DNA from: a virus
Direction: 5' to 3' (one strand)
IMG/VR virus record: IMGVR_UViG_3300030102_005560
Coordinates: 17,288 to 81,287 of that record
Length of the DNA: 64,000 bases
A program made the position numbers and the translations under genes. The notes beneath the pieces were generated by a model, which saw only the letters and a list, made by a program, of their open reading frames with translations, was not told the DNA's origin and did no database searches. This document shows positions 28,835 through 38,700 of this stretch, piece after piece (within the stretch, counting starts at the first letter, position 1; the number at the start of each line of letters is the position of its first letter).

Positions 28835-30276
28835 TGGCGAGGATGAGAAACAGCAACGGAGCGTTTGACACCTCTCTGACTGCAATAGCCACGAAGAGCA
28901 GGAGACCAGTTTTCGTCGACAATGCAGTGCACTTCGCCAAGGTCGAGCCACGCAGCAGCGGCAAGAGCAGAGTGACCATAGAGCAGAAGAACGCGGAGAC
29001 CTACTACGTGGCCACTGAGAAGTCATACTCCATAGCGGAGTCCGAGTCAGCGGTGACGCTGTCACACGAGGAGACTGCTGGTCACACCCTCAAGAGCACG
29101 GTCTTCAGCACTCGTGGGAGGAACACATCAACCCCGCTCCTGTACTCAGCGGATGAGCCATCAAAGAGAATCATAGGAAGCACATCCACCATGACCAACA
29201 ACGGTCTCAGAGTGAACCTTCGCAACATGAAAGGCAAGAAACTCTCGGACATAGGCTTCTCTACCGATAGGGTGAGAATGGGCCAGATAGTGGACATCGG
29301 TCTGAGGACCACTGACTTAGCGACTGAGTTGGCTGACTCGCTGTCAGGTACGGTGACAGCCTTCTCTATAGGCAACGCGATGCGAAGCACCAACACCAAT
29401 CGCCAAAGGAGAACCGTCAGCAACGTGTTCCTCGCTGCTGACTTCAAGAACATCAATCTCCTATCAGCACTCCGCTTCGTGTCCAGACACGATAACAGGA
29501 TACCGATGTACGACAGATACGGCGTGTTACAGTACGTTCCTTACAATGCAGCGTCTACCATACGCTCCATAGATGCGAACGTCAGACTGGGAGACAGAGA
29601 CACCAACCCCGTGGAGAACTCGGAGAACAGAATCACAGTCCAAGGTAGGCCGATAGCCCTTAATGACAATCTCCTGCTCACAATGGACGACCGAGAAAAG
29701 CAACAGGGGAGATTCGACAACGACATAGTGGAGGGAGTGTCGCCGGTGTTCGACGCATCCATCACCAATCGTCAACAGGCCAGAAGAGTCGCTAGACAGA
29801 TACTGAAGACAAACTCCCTCTTCACTGGGAGCATCACATCGAATGGCCACCCTGAGTTATGGGACTTGAGACCCGGTGACACTGTGTTCTTCGATGGCAG
29901 CAAATACTCTGTTCTAGAAGTGAGACACAAGATGGCAGACCTCAACAGCGACTTCGTGTTCCTCAATGCTGACATCGGCATAGAGGGAGTGTTCCAAGGC
30001 ATAATAGAAGGTAGTGTCTCGGCGTCCAATGACACTGGTGACGAAAAGGTGAACCAAATCGTCGACGAGAACTTCTCCTTCTTCGAGGGCTTTGAAATCA
30101 ACGTGATGCCCATAATCACCGTCACCCACGTTGGGAGCACTGGGCTTCTCATAGGTGGAAACACCAATAGGGGTAAGATAGGTGGAGCAGTAACGATAGG
30201 ACCGGGCGTGACAGGTGACATCAGGAGCATTGGGCTAAACAAGTCGACCCCATTAGTAGTAAGAGGTGAGATGTGA
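28834..30276 (+). CDS. Baseplate hub-like tail protein (gpD/gp27-like)
   Basis: 480 residues; ATG 28834 overlaps the giant gene's stop (TGATG). The middle and C-terminal parts match the layout of phage tail hub proteins: a long beta domain, then ENRITVQGRPIALNDNLLL, SITNRQQARRVARQILK and the diagnostic pattern LRPGDTVFFDGSKYSVLEVRH, in which a domain sets a threshold for the tail channel. This resembles late-control D and related hub proteins. After about residue 420 a Gly-rich tail (VGSTGLLIGGNTNRGKIGG) may bind the next protein. The position between the giant tip protein and fibres agrees. Family-level assignment is inferred from motif shape. Confidence 0.55.
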   Translation: MARMRNSNGAFDTSLTAIATKSRRPVFVDNAVHFAKVEPRSSGKSRVTIEQKNAETYYVATEKSYSIAESESAVTLSHEETAGHTLKSTVFSTRGRNTSTPLLYSADEPSKRIIGSTSTMTNNGLRVNLRNMKGKKLSDIGFSTDRVRMGQIVDIGLRTTDLATELADSLSGTVTAFSIGNAMRSTNTNRQRRTVSNVFLAADFKNINLLSALRFVSRHDNRIPMYDRYGVLQYVPYNAASTIRSIDANVRLGDRDTNPVENSENRITVQGRPIALNDNLLLTMDDREKQQGRFDNDIVEGVSPVFDASITNRQQARRVARQILKTNSLFTGSITSNGHPELWDLRPGDTVFFDGSKYSVLEVRHKMADLNSDFVFLNADIGIEGVFQGIIEGSVSASNDTGDEKVNQIVDENFSFFEGFEINVMPIITVTHVGSTGLLIGGNTNRGKIGGAVTIGPGVTGDIRSIGLNKSTPLVVRGEM

Positions 30277-30620
30277 TGCCAGCAAACGACCATTTGAAGC
30301 GCCTGATGGTGGAAACCATCGCAAATAACATCAACGAGATGGTTATCGGGTTCGATGGCACACCGGCTACTTCGACCGACGGGGCCGCCGGTCGACCCGC
30401 TATCACCATCACTCCCACAGTCAGGATACTGGACAACTCCACTCTCTTGGTCGAGGGAGTCATACCATCGAGCGAGTCCTTCAGCGAGACTCTCAAGGAG
30501 GTCTTTGTGCAACTCAGAGGCACCAACGACTTCACTCCCATCACTAGGCATGTTTTCAGACCGATTCAAAAGACCTCGACCAACGAGGTCAATCTACAGT
30601 TGATAATAGAGGTGAAGTGA
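30276..30620 (+). CDS. Hypothetical baseplate-region protein
   Basis: 114 residues; ATG overlaps the hub gene stop, with GAGGTGAG upstream. Begins with a helix (LKRLMVETIANNINEMVIGFDG) and continues in beta-type sequence (AITITPTVRILDNSTLLVEGVI) ending EVNLQLIIEVK. Small proteins at this place often attach fibres to the baseplate. No family recognised. Confidence 0.5.
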   Translation: MPANDHLKRLMVETIANNINEMVIGFDGTPATSTDGAAGRPAITITPTVRILDNSTLLVEGVIPSSESFSETLKEVFVQLRGTNDFTPITRHVFRPIQKTSTNEVNLQLIIEVK

Positions 30621-30621
30621 A

Positions 30622-33225
30622 GTGCCAAGCGGAAAGAAGAACCACACCACCAGACTCACAGATGGCGACTTCATCATGTCCCCCTCGCTCACTAATCTAC
30701 TAGAGGGAATACATGGCAACGGCGTTCTCCTTCTGGAGGACGGTGCCACTAGCACCAGTGGCAATCGCAACACGCCCGCTTCGCTATCAGGGGCGGTTGC
30801 AGCGAACGGCACCAATGGCCTGACAATCAAAGCAGGTTATGCTGTCATTGATGGCATGGTCGTCGACTTCGGGAACTACACCGTAGGAACCAACGCCAAC
30901 GACTACAACATAACGCTGGAAGCAAGCAGAATAGAGGGCACTAACACTGCTCTCACGACTGCTGGAGACACAGTGCTCTTGGTGGTCTACGTCTCGACTT
31001 ACGGTAACAGCGGCTATCACAACGTACACGTGGAGATGGGAACCAAGGTCACCAGTGGATTCCCAGTGACCCCAGAGGGCTTCCTCTCCGACACCAGTGG
31101 CCTCGAGAGCCTGAACCTCAACTCCAAGCAGAGCACAGTCCTAGCCGTGGTCAAATGCGTTCACAACTCAAGCGGAGGCGACTTGAAACTAGAAGTAGAC
31201 ACCATCTACGACATGAGGACATTCATACGAAACTCCCCGATTTACATGGCTCCCATGACCAAGGACACCGTGGGGACCTACACTAACAGAATCACCTCAG
31301 CCAGCGAACTGGATGGCATGCATGGGGGTGGAGACGAGACTGGTGCACTGACCAAGAGTGACAACCCCCTTGGTGCGCTTTGGATGAGCGGTAACGAAAA
31401 TGGGGAGTCGGTGCTTTACTTCAGCGGTATTCAATCGAGCAGCCGCATCACTTCGAGACTGGGGCCCGATAACGTGGTAGTAGCCGCTGATGGTAACAAT
31501 CAGACCTTCAAGGTGGACACAGGCAACGTATTTCATCTCACTCCAACTGGAAACATAGAAGTCAATCCACAAGGGTCCTTCCCCAGAAGCCACATGATTA
31601 GCATATTCAACTTTAGTAGTAGCAACACAATCAGTTACAACGCCACTAATGATGGTAACTCAGGCAATGCAAGTTTCACCATAGGCGTCTCCACCAGTGC
31701 CATGATTGCTTACGATGGTAACAACTGGAAGCAGGTGTTTGTCTCCACCAACGTATCTGGTGCAGCCGATGGCGTGGTCGGAAGAATGCAGATATCTGAT
31801 GGCTCGGGCAACCACACCTCCGATGCCGACCTCACGTTCAGCAAAGGTGAGGTTACGGGGGTGCTTGTCAACAACGGCAGCGGATACAGCGGCGGTCACA
31901 CTGGGGCCGTAGTCGTCGACACCGTAGATGCCACCACTAAGATATCAGTCGGTGACGTGCTGCGCAGAACCAATAACGCTGGTGCCGTGATAGGCACAGT
32001 CACAGCGGTCACATCAACCTCAGTCACCTTCGCTGCTGGCACGCTCACTGCCCTCAGCAACAACGACCCTCTGTACAGAGAGGGGAAGTTGGCTGTCGAT
32101 GGCGTAGTCGACATCAGCAAGCCCATCTTCGGTCCGACCGGCATTGAGTTCACACCTATCGGCAAGAACCCATACAAGACCACAGCAGCAAACTCGCTCT
32201 GGAGGAACAGCGCTGACAGCAACAGGCTCTACTCAGGCGGGACCAAGATACTGCTCGATGGAGACAGCGTTGGTGCTACCACTATTCTAGGTCTCACCGA
32301 TACACCAGCCAACTTCACTAGCGCGGCGAACAAGTTCCTGCAAGTCAACAGCACGCCTGATGCAATCATATTCGACACGATAGCAAGTGGTGACCTGCCC
32401 TCCAATCTGAATACAATCACAGCCATAGGTCCCGCTGGTACACTCACCGTCAATCAGGACCTGACTGTGACTGGCAATCTGACCGTGAGCGGCACAACCA
32501 CGACTCTGGACGTGGCCACTGTGAACGTCGAGGACATCAACATGGTCCTCGGCAATGGTGTGGGCAATGACGCAGCAGTCGATGGTGGGGGAATCACGCT
32601 GGACAGCAGTGATGGTGACAAGACCATTCTATTCACTGACTCCACTGATTCTTGGACATTCAATCAGCATCTCTTCCCGAGTGCTGACAGCAGTAAGAAT
32701 CTCGGTAGCAGCAGCATCAGATGGGCGACCAGTTTCTCCGATGCTGTCAACACCGGCACGATTACAGGAAGCGGAGACGTAACCATAGACACCAGCGTGC
32801 TGAAGGTAGATACGGCCAACAACAGGGTCGGTGTCAACCAAGCGACCCCACTAGCGTCCTTCCAGTACGAGAGCGTTGGGCACGGCTACGTGACTGGTAC
32901 GAGCGGTACAGGTAGCGACGCGGCAGTCCCCCTCACTCTCTTCGGCAAAGCCGAATTCAGGGGTGCAAAGTTGCTGGTGTCAATAGAGAACTCAACAGAC
33001 AGCGCGTATGAGACCCATGAGGCTGTGATAACGCATGATGGCTCCACTGGTGCCTCCGCTGCCATGATTACCATCTACGGAACAGTCAAATCAGCGTCCC
33101 AGACAGTATGCACGCTGACGGCACAAGAGGCAAGTGGCAACATACAATTAGTCATCACCCCCGGTGTGGGAAGCAAGGCGTACACGTTCGGAGTGGCTTG
33201 GAAGGGGATTGCTAAACTGACTTGA
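30622..33225 (+). CDS. Tail fibre protein 1
   Basis: 867 residues from a GTG start directly after the preceding stop, with GAGGTGA upstream. The N-terminal part (about 1-230) is unique and may attach to the baseplate. About 630-720 holds the fibre module TLTVNQDLTVTGNLTVSGT, followed by NVEDINMVLGNG, a GGG turn and NLGSSSIRWATSFSD, seen in many marine phage tail fibres. The last 110 residues (LFGKAEFRGAKLLVSIENS to the end) form a compact tip-like domain, possibly receptor binding. A segment at about 430-490 resembles residues about 2726-2786 of the giant protein. Expected to be a trimeric fibre. Fibre identity is strong, receptor unknown. Confidence 0.7.
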   Translation: MPSGKKNHTTRLTDGDFIMSPSLTNLLEGIHGNGVLLLEDGATSTSGNRNTPASLSGAVAANGTNGLTIKAGYAVIDGMVVDFGNYTVGTNANDYNITLEASRIEGTNTALTTAGDTVLLVVYVSTYGNSGYHNVHVEMGTKVTSGFPVTPEGFLSDTSGLESLNLNSKQSTVLAVVKCVHNSSGGDLKLEVDTIYDMRTFIRNSPIYMAPMTKDTVGTYTNRITSASELDGMHGGGDETGALTKSDNPLGALWMSGNENGESVLYFSGIQSSSRITSRLGPDNVVVAADGNNQTFKVDTGNVFHLTPTGNIEVNPQGSFPRSHMISIFNFSSSNTISYNATNDGNSGNASFTIGVSTSAMIAYDGNNWKQVFVSTNVSGAADGVVGRMQISDGSGNHTSDADLTFSKGEVTGVLVNNGSGYSGGHTGAVVVDTVDATTKISVGDVLRRTNNAGAVIGTVTAVTSTSVTFAAGTLTALSNNDPLYREGKLAVDGVVDISKPIFGPTGIEFTPIGKNPYKTTAANSLWRNSADSNRLYSGGTKILLDGDSVGATTILGLTDTPANFTSAANKFLQVNSTPDAIIFDTIASGDLPSNLNTITAIGPAGTLTVNQDLTVTGNLTVSGTTTTLDVATVNVEDINMVLGNGVGNDAAVDGGGITLDSSDGDKTILFTDSTDSWTFNQHLFPSADSSKNLGSSSIRWATSFSDAVNTGTITGSGDVTIDTSVLKVDTANNRVGVNQATPLASFQYESVGHGYVTGTSGTGSDAAVPLTLFGKAEFRGAKLLVSIENSTDSAYETHEAVITHDGSTGASAAMITIYGTVKSASQTVCTLTAQEASGNIQLVITPGVGSKAYTFGVAWKGIAKLT

Positions 33226-33235
33226 GGTGAGATGA

Positions 33236-35716
33236 ATGACTGAAACAGACTTCCGTGTGCAGAAGGGAATAGTGGTGGGTGACGGTGACGTCACCGTGCC
33301 ATCCGCACACAGCGTATTCGCAGGCACATTCGACACCAACGTCACTGCTGCTGGTGTCACTCTATCAGGCATCACGTTAGCGGCTGACGGCACTGATACC
33401 AACATCGACATCAACATCACGCCAAAGGGAACGGGCGAGGTGAACATCACCAAGGTGGACATAAACGGCGGGACGATAGATGGGATTTCGTCATTGACGT
33501 CCTCTGGTGACTTGGATATAGGCGCCCATGACCTCAGAGCAGCCACCCTGACGGCTGATGGCCTGACTGCTGGGCGTGTTGTGTTCGCTGGCACTAACGG
33601 AGTCCTGAGTGATGACAGCGATTTGAGTTTCTCCGGTGACACTCTGACTGCGACTAAGATTGGAGCATTCACCGCCGCTGGTGCAATCGACTTCAACAAC
33701 GAGGACATGACCAACGTCGACATCGACAGTGGTGCCATCGACGGTACAACCATCGGTGGGGCCAGCGCAGCAGCAGGTACCTTCACCGACATGACGGCAA
33801 CTAATGCATTGGCAGGCACCTTCGACACGAACGTGGCTGCTGCTGGCGTTACCCTATCAGGCACCACGCTGGCTGCTGACGGCACTGATACCAACATCGA
33901 CATTAATGTCAATGCCAAGGGCACCGGCTCGTTAGTAGTTGGTAAGGTCTCTATCGGAGGTGGTGCCATTGACAGCACCATCATCGGCGGAAGCACCCCA
34001 GCAGCAGGTACATTCACTGGCCTGACAGCGACCAGTCTCAACCTATCGGAGGGCAACCTCACCAATGCCGGTGAAATCAGCGCTGACAAAATAAAACCAG
34101 ACGGTGCAACCCTCGGTCTTGAGATAGACTTCTCCACTGCTAACAGTGCTAGGTCCAAGATAATAATGCCAGACAATGTAGCCAACGGGCTCGAGATAAG
34201 AGAGGGGTTCACTCCCTACCTCAGGTTCAAGACCACGGATAGCGAGGAGGAGATAGCAGCCATGCGAAATTTCGTGATTGGTCTGAATGGCAATGGTAGC
34301 AGCGGCCACACCCTCGCTTTCAGAGGCAAGACGAGCGGTGGAGATGTGAGGGACATAGCATTCCAAGCATCGATAAACGCCATCTCCAGCAACAACACCG
34401 GCACACAGACGTACACCCTACCCACTGACTTTCCCGCTGCCTCAGGCTATGTTCTCTCGAGCACCGATGCTGGTGTCATGTCATGGGCTGCACAATCCAG
34501 TGGGACAATCACTGCACTGAACAACCAAGGTGCAAACAGGTTGGTCACGATAGGCAGCACGACCACCGAGTTGGATGGGGAGGCTACCGCTACGTACGAT
34601 GGGCAGACGCTTCACATCAACACCACTACTGACAACGCGCCTGCTCAGTTGCTGCTAGAACATAGTTTCAATGACACTAGCGGGCCTAATATCTCATTAA
34701 GGCTTGACAAGGGCGCTGCGGGAGCGGCAAGTGACATAGTAGGTACAATAAAATTTCAGGGTGACGACGCTGGCCAAAACACCACTACTTACGCTGGTTT
34801 GAAAGCAGACGTAGTTGCTGCTACTTCTGGCTCTGAAGAGGGTAGACTCTCATTGCAAGTAGCACAAACAAGCAACGGTGATGTCGCGGACGTGTTGGTG
34901 CTGACTGGTGGTGACAACGCCGACGGCTCCACGTCTAAGGTGGTCGTCAAAGGCGACTTACAGGTGGATGGTAGCACCACCACGATAAACAGCACGACGC
35001 TGGACGTAGATGACCTCAACATCACCGTAGCGAAAGGCGCGGCTGACTCCGCTGCGGCTGATGGTGCTGGTCTCACCGTCGATGGCGCCGGTGCCACATT
35101 CACCTATACCGATTTAGGCACGAGGTGGAACATGAACAAATCATTGAGTGTGACAGGAAGAGTCGCTGCTACCACATCATTCGTCATCGGTAGCGCCGAC
35201 CTCAATGAGACTGACCTAGAGAAACTCGATGGAATCACCGATGGTACTATTGCTGCAAACAAAGCAGTCGTAGTTGATGCTAACAAAGATGCATCTGCCT
35301 TCAGAAATCTCTCTGCTGCGTCGATGTCAACAGGCGAGTTAAGAATTGATTCAGGGGCAGTACTCCTCGATAGTTCTTCAGCAGCCAGCCAGTCTTGGAC
35401 AGGGGGCTCGGCGTATGTCATTGCTGACTTCGATTATAGCAATTTCAGAACAGTCAAGTTCGTGGGTCAAGTCAGCGATGGTACAGATATAGATGCCTTC
35501 GAGGTGCTAGTGACGTGGAAGGGTGCCAGCGCACCAGCAGACGATGCTGCGATATTCATGACCACATACGCCTACATGGCGTCCAGCGGCACACCACTGG
35601 GCTCAGTGACCGCTGTCAAGGATGGCACTGGTGGGACGGTGGACGTGAAGTTCACACCCGGTAGCAACGGCACGTATAAGTACGCAGTGTCGGCAACGCA
35701 AATTACAGCACAATGA
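33236..35716 (+). CDS. Tail fibre protein 2
   Basis: 826 residues, GAGGTGAG 6 bp upstream. The N-terminus ETDFRVQKGIVVGDG matches that of the next fibre (EENFRVRKGITVDGS), suggesting a common attachment site. Two copies of FDTNV(A/T)AAGVTLSG followed by DGTDTNIDIN lie at about 30-65 and 194-230, with IDGTTIGGASAAAGTFT-type repeats. About 585-650 holds the module GDLQVDGSTTTINSTTLDVD, shared in plan with fibre 1. The C-terminal 110 residues, from SQSWTGGSAYVIADFDYSN on, are a separate beta domain likely to be the tip. Fibre identity is clear from the repeats; the ligand is not known. Confidence 0.72.
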   Translation: MTETDFRVQKGIVVGDGDVTVPSAHSVFAGTFDTNVTAAGVTLSGITLAADGTDTNIDINITPKGTGEVNITKVDINGGTIDGISSLTSSGDLDIGAHDLRAATLTADGLTAGRVVFAGTNGVLSDDSDLSFSGDTLTATKIGAFTAAGAIDFNNEDMTNVDIDSGAIDGTTIGGASAAAGTFTDMTATNALAGTFDTNVAAAGVTLSGTTLAADGTDTNIDINVNAKGTGSLVVGKVSIGGGAIDSTIIGGSTPAAGTFTGLTATSLNLSEGNLTNAGEISADKIKPDGATLGLEIDFSTANSARSKIIMPDNVANGLEIREGFTPYLRFKTTDSEEEIAAMRNFVIGLNGNGSSGHTLAFRGKTSGGDVRDIAFQASINAISSNNTGTQTYTLPTDFPAASGYVLSSTDAGVMSWAAQSSGTITALNNQGANRLVTIGSTTTELDGEATATYDGQTLHINTTTDNAPAQLLLEHSFNDTSGPNISLRLDKGAAGAASDIVGTIKFQGDDAGQNTTTYAGLKADVVAATSGSEEGRLSLQVAQTSNGDVADVLVLTGGDNADGSTSKVVVKGDLQVDGSTTTINSTTLDVDDLNITVAKGAADSAAADGAGLTVDGAGATFTYTDLGTRWNMNKSLSVTGRVAATTSFVIGSADLNETDLEKLDGITDGTIAANKAVVVDANKDASAFRNLSAASMSTGELRIDSGAVLLDSSSAASQSWTGGSAYVIADFDYSNFRTVKFVGQVSDGTDIDAFEVLVTWKGASAPADDAAIFMTTYAYMASSGTPLGSVTAVKDGTGGTVDVKFTPGSNGTYKYAVSATQITAQ
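33319..33925 (+). repeat. Two direct repeats of about 110 bp in the fibre 2 gene
   Basis: Copies at about 33319-33429 and 33811-33925, roughly 490 bp apart, are clearly alike in DNA (for example GACGGCACTGATACCAACAT in both). Recombination between them would delete one block in frame. Confidence 0.8.
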
Positions 35717-35741
35717 TGGACAGTGAAATCATGGTGAAACA

Positions 35742-38700
35742 ATGGCAGAGGAGAATTTCAGAGTAAGAAAGGGGATAACCGTAGATGGCTCTGGCTACTC
35801 GGCCATCAGGGACTCCTTGAAGATAGGATACATCTCCACGCTGACCAGCAACAACACGAATGTGGGTGGCCAAGATGCCCAACTGAGGGTCTCAGGTAGG
35901 AACGATGACGAGCCCGGCATAATACAACTCTCACACTTCGACAATAACAACTTCTACGGTGGCACTGGTGTCTTCACACTGGGGCAGATACAATTCGCCA
36001 TGAACGAGAATAGCAACGATGTCACCACTGTCGCTGAGATTCGTGGTATCACCAGCGACCCGAATACCCCCGGAGACTTCGATGGTGCGCTCAAGTTCTT
36101 CACTTCGCAAGGAGATGGTTCCGGGGCTAACCTCACTGAGAAGATGATACTTACTGCTGATGGTAGGGTCGGAATAGGCACTACGGGTCCCGGTATTTCG
36201 CTCGATGTGCGAACTGGCTCGCAATACACCAACACCTACAAAGCGCACCTGAGCCTCATTGACACTCAAACTGCATACGATGGCTCAAACCCCGGCGGGG
36301 CAGTTATCTTCGGTGGCATTGATGATTCCAGTGGTGGTACTTCTTGGTGGGCGAAGATAGCCGGAGAGAAGGCTAATGCGACAGATGACAATAGAAGCGG
36401 TATTCTAAATTTCTACACCCGTGAAGAGGGAGGGAACCCAACTCAAAGAATGAGGATAAAAGAGGATGGGCAAGTTCTAATCGGGAAGACAGCATCAGTA
36501 GCAAGCATCGACAGAAAACTAGAGGTGGAGGGAACCATTGCCGCCGCAAGTGGTAGTTCGGGTGGAGTAGGATTCCACATGCAGAACTCCGAAGGGGAGT
36601 TTCTCGTTTACACTGATGGTGGTGCGCTGATTGTCAAGGACTACGCAGGTTCAGACACATACCCATTCAAGATAGAAGGTACGGCACAGAACGACACTCT
36701 CGTTGTAAATACTGGCGGGGATGTCACCATCAAAGACCAACTTATATTGGGTTCTGAGATTATTCATTCTGGTGATACCAACAACAAGATTGCATTCGGT
36801 ACTGATACTCAGACTTTCACTACTGCTGGTTCTGCTAGGATGACCATTGAAGCAGATGGTGACATTGCTATGACGGAAGACCTTGATGTAGCAAAGCACT
36901 TCTCCTTCAACACACAGCATGTTGGTGGCTCTGCGGGCGGAAGCACAGGAACGGAGAATGGTGCTAATACATGGTGCAAGATTCTGGAATGGGACCCCGG
37001 TACAAATCAATACAGGGACTTGAGCCTGACTCTAGGTATTACTGCGGTGGATGTAGGGAGTCAGAACCAAGCGATAATCAACGTCTATGGTAGGTCCAAT
37101 GGAACTAACAGCGCACATACTATGGGTGTCAAAGTCATATCCCTGATAAGCACGGTTCATCTACAAGACGACTCCTTCAAGATGATTACCGAGGGATGGG
37201 GGCAACCGATAGAACTCTGGATGAAGAAGTACGGTAATTATGGTACTTACAATTGGAACGAGATAGCGAAGAAATTGGGCGGTAGCACCACTCTGACTTA
37301 TTCCTCCAACTCGGCATGGCAATCAACAGAGCCGGTGAAGACCAACGGGTCGCCACAAGCAACTCGCTCTTACGGCACGGTGATTGAGGGTAGGAATCCT
37401 GTATTGAATCTGTATCACAACCAGAACGTAAGTCAGTTGAGCGCAGGTGATGTCCTCTCCACGATTAGTTTCAGGAAGCATACGACTACGAGTGGTAATG
37501 AGACAATCAGAATCTACAACGTGCAGGGCGACTCCGGTTCTAGCGGTGCATCTGATGACTACCACACTAGCGACCTGAGAATATCAACTAGGAAGATAGG
37601 AACGAATTCCTACTTCGACCGATTCACCATTCTAGGTCAGGAGGGCTATGTAGGAATAGGGACTATGAGTCCCGCAGTTCCCCTTCATGTTGCAGGTGCA
37701 AACAACGAAGCGGCGAGATTTGAGGGTAGTGGTAATGATGCCTTCATCAAAATCCTAGAGCCAACGGGTAGTGAGAACGTAGTCCTCGGCTCAACGGGTG
37801 GAACGGGATTCGTTGGTTCTGCAAGCAATAACAACTTCGCCATCAGAGCGAACAACTCCAACAAGATGACCATAACTCCGGCGGGTTTGGTCGGAATAGG
37901 CACTACATCCCCAACCGATACATTACACGTTGAAGGAAACACAAGAACTGATGGAACATTCCTAGTGGAAGACCAAAACACGGACTTCCACATGATTAAA
38001 TTGACAAGTGCTGATGGTAGCACTGACTACGATGTAGGTCTTCATTTCCAAGGCTCGCCAAACATACTGGATGTGACTAACGCACACGGCGATGTGAACT
38101 TAAGACCCGGTTCAGCAGGAACTCTATCCACATCGTATCTCACTGTCAAGGGTGATGGTGATGTCGGAATAGGCACTACGAGTCCACAGTCCAAACTGCA
38201 CATCTCAAGCGGAACATCGGGTGATGCTGTCCTCATCCTTGAGGCAGACACGGACAACAACGATGAGACAGACCAACCATTCATCGTCTTTGAGCAAGAT
38301 GGTGGGACACAACACTCAGCGATTGGCAGTCATTCGGGGAGCAGTACCGACAACAACGCTTTGATTCTCTCTAACTCAGTTGGTTCAAGCGGCATTGAAG
38401 CCGGAATGATATTCAAGACAGGCACAACAAGTGGTTATGCCAATGCCGTTGAAAGAATGAGAATCACACCTGCTGGTAATGTCGGAATAGGCACTACGAG
38501 TCCCAGCACTTCACTTCATGTTTCAGATGCCGCAGAAGTGTCATTGAGCGTTGATTCATCCCATGCGACAGGCTCGCAGATTAGCCTCGATGCGACAGGA
38601 ACAGGCGGAGATGAGTGGAGAATAGTATCCGGTGCTGACAATGCAGGTATCGGCGGTGGCGCATTCGGGTTATACAATGTGGATACAACTTCATACAGAT

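Noticed and set aside
29772-30569. - strand open frame of 265 codons opposite the hub gene
   Set aside because: It spans two real + strand genes and their junction, with no recognisable protein pattern.
33148-34212. Long - strand open frame (354 codons) opposite fibre 2
   Set aside because: It is the antisense of a repeat-rich Ala/Thr/Gly fibre gene, low in complexity, with no ribosome site or neighbours; a shadow.
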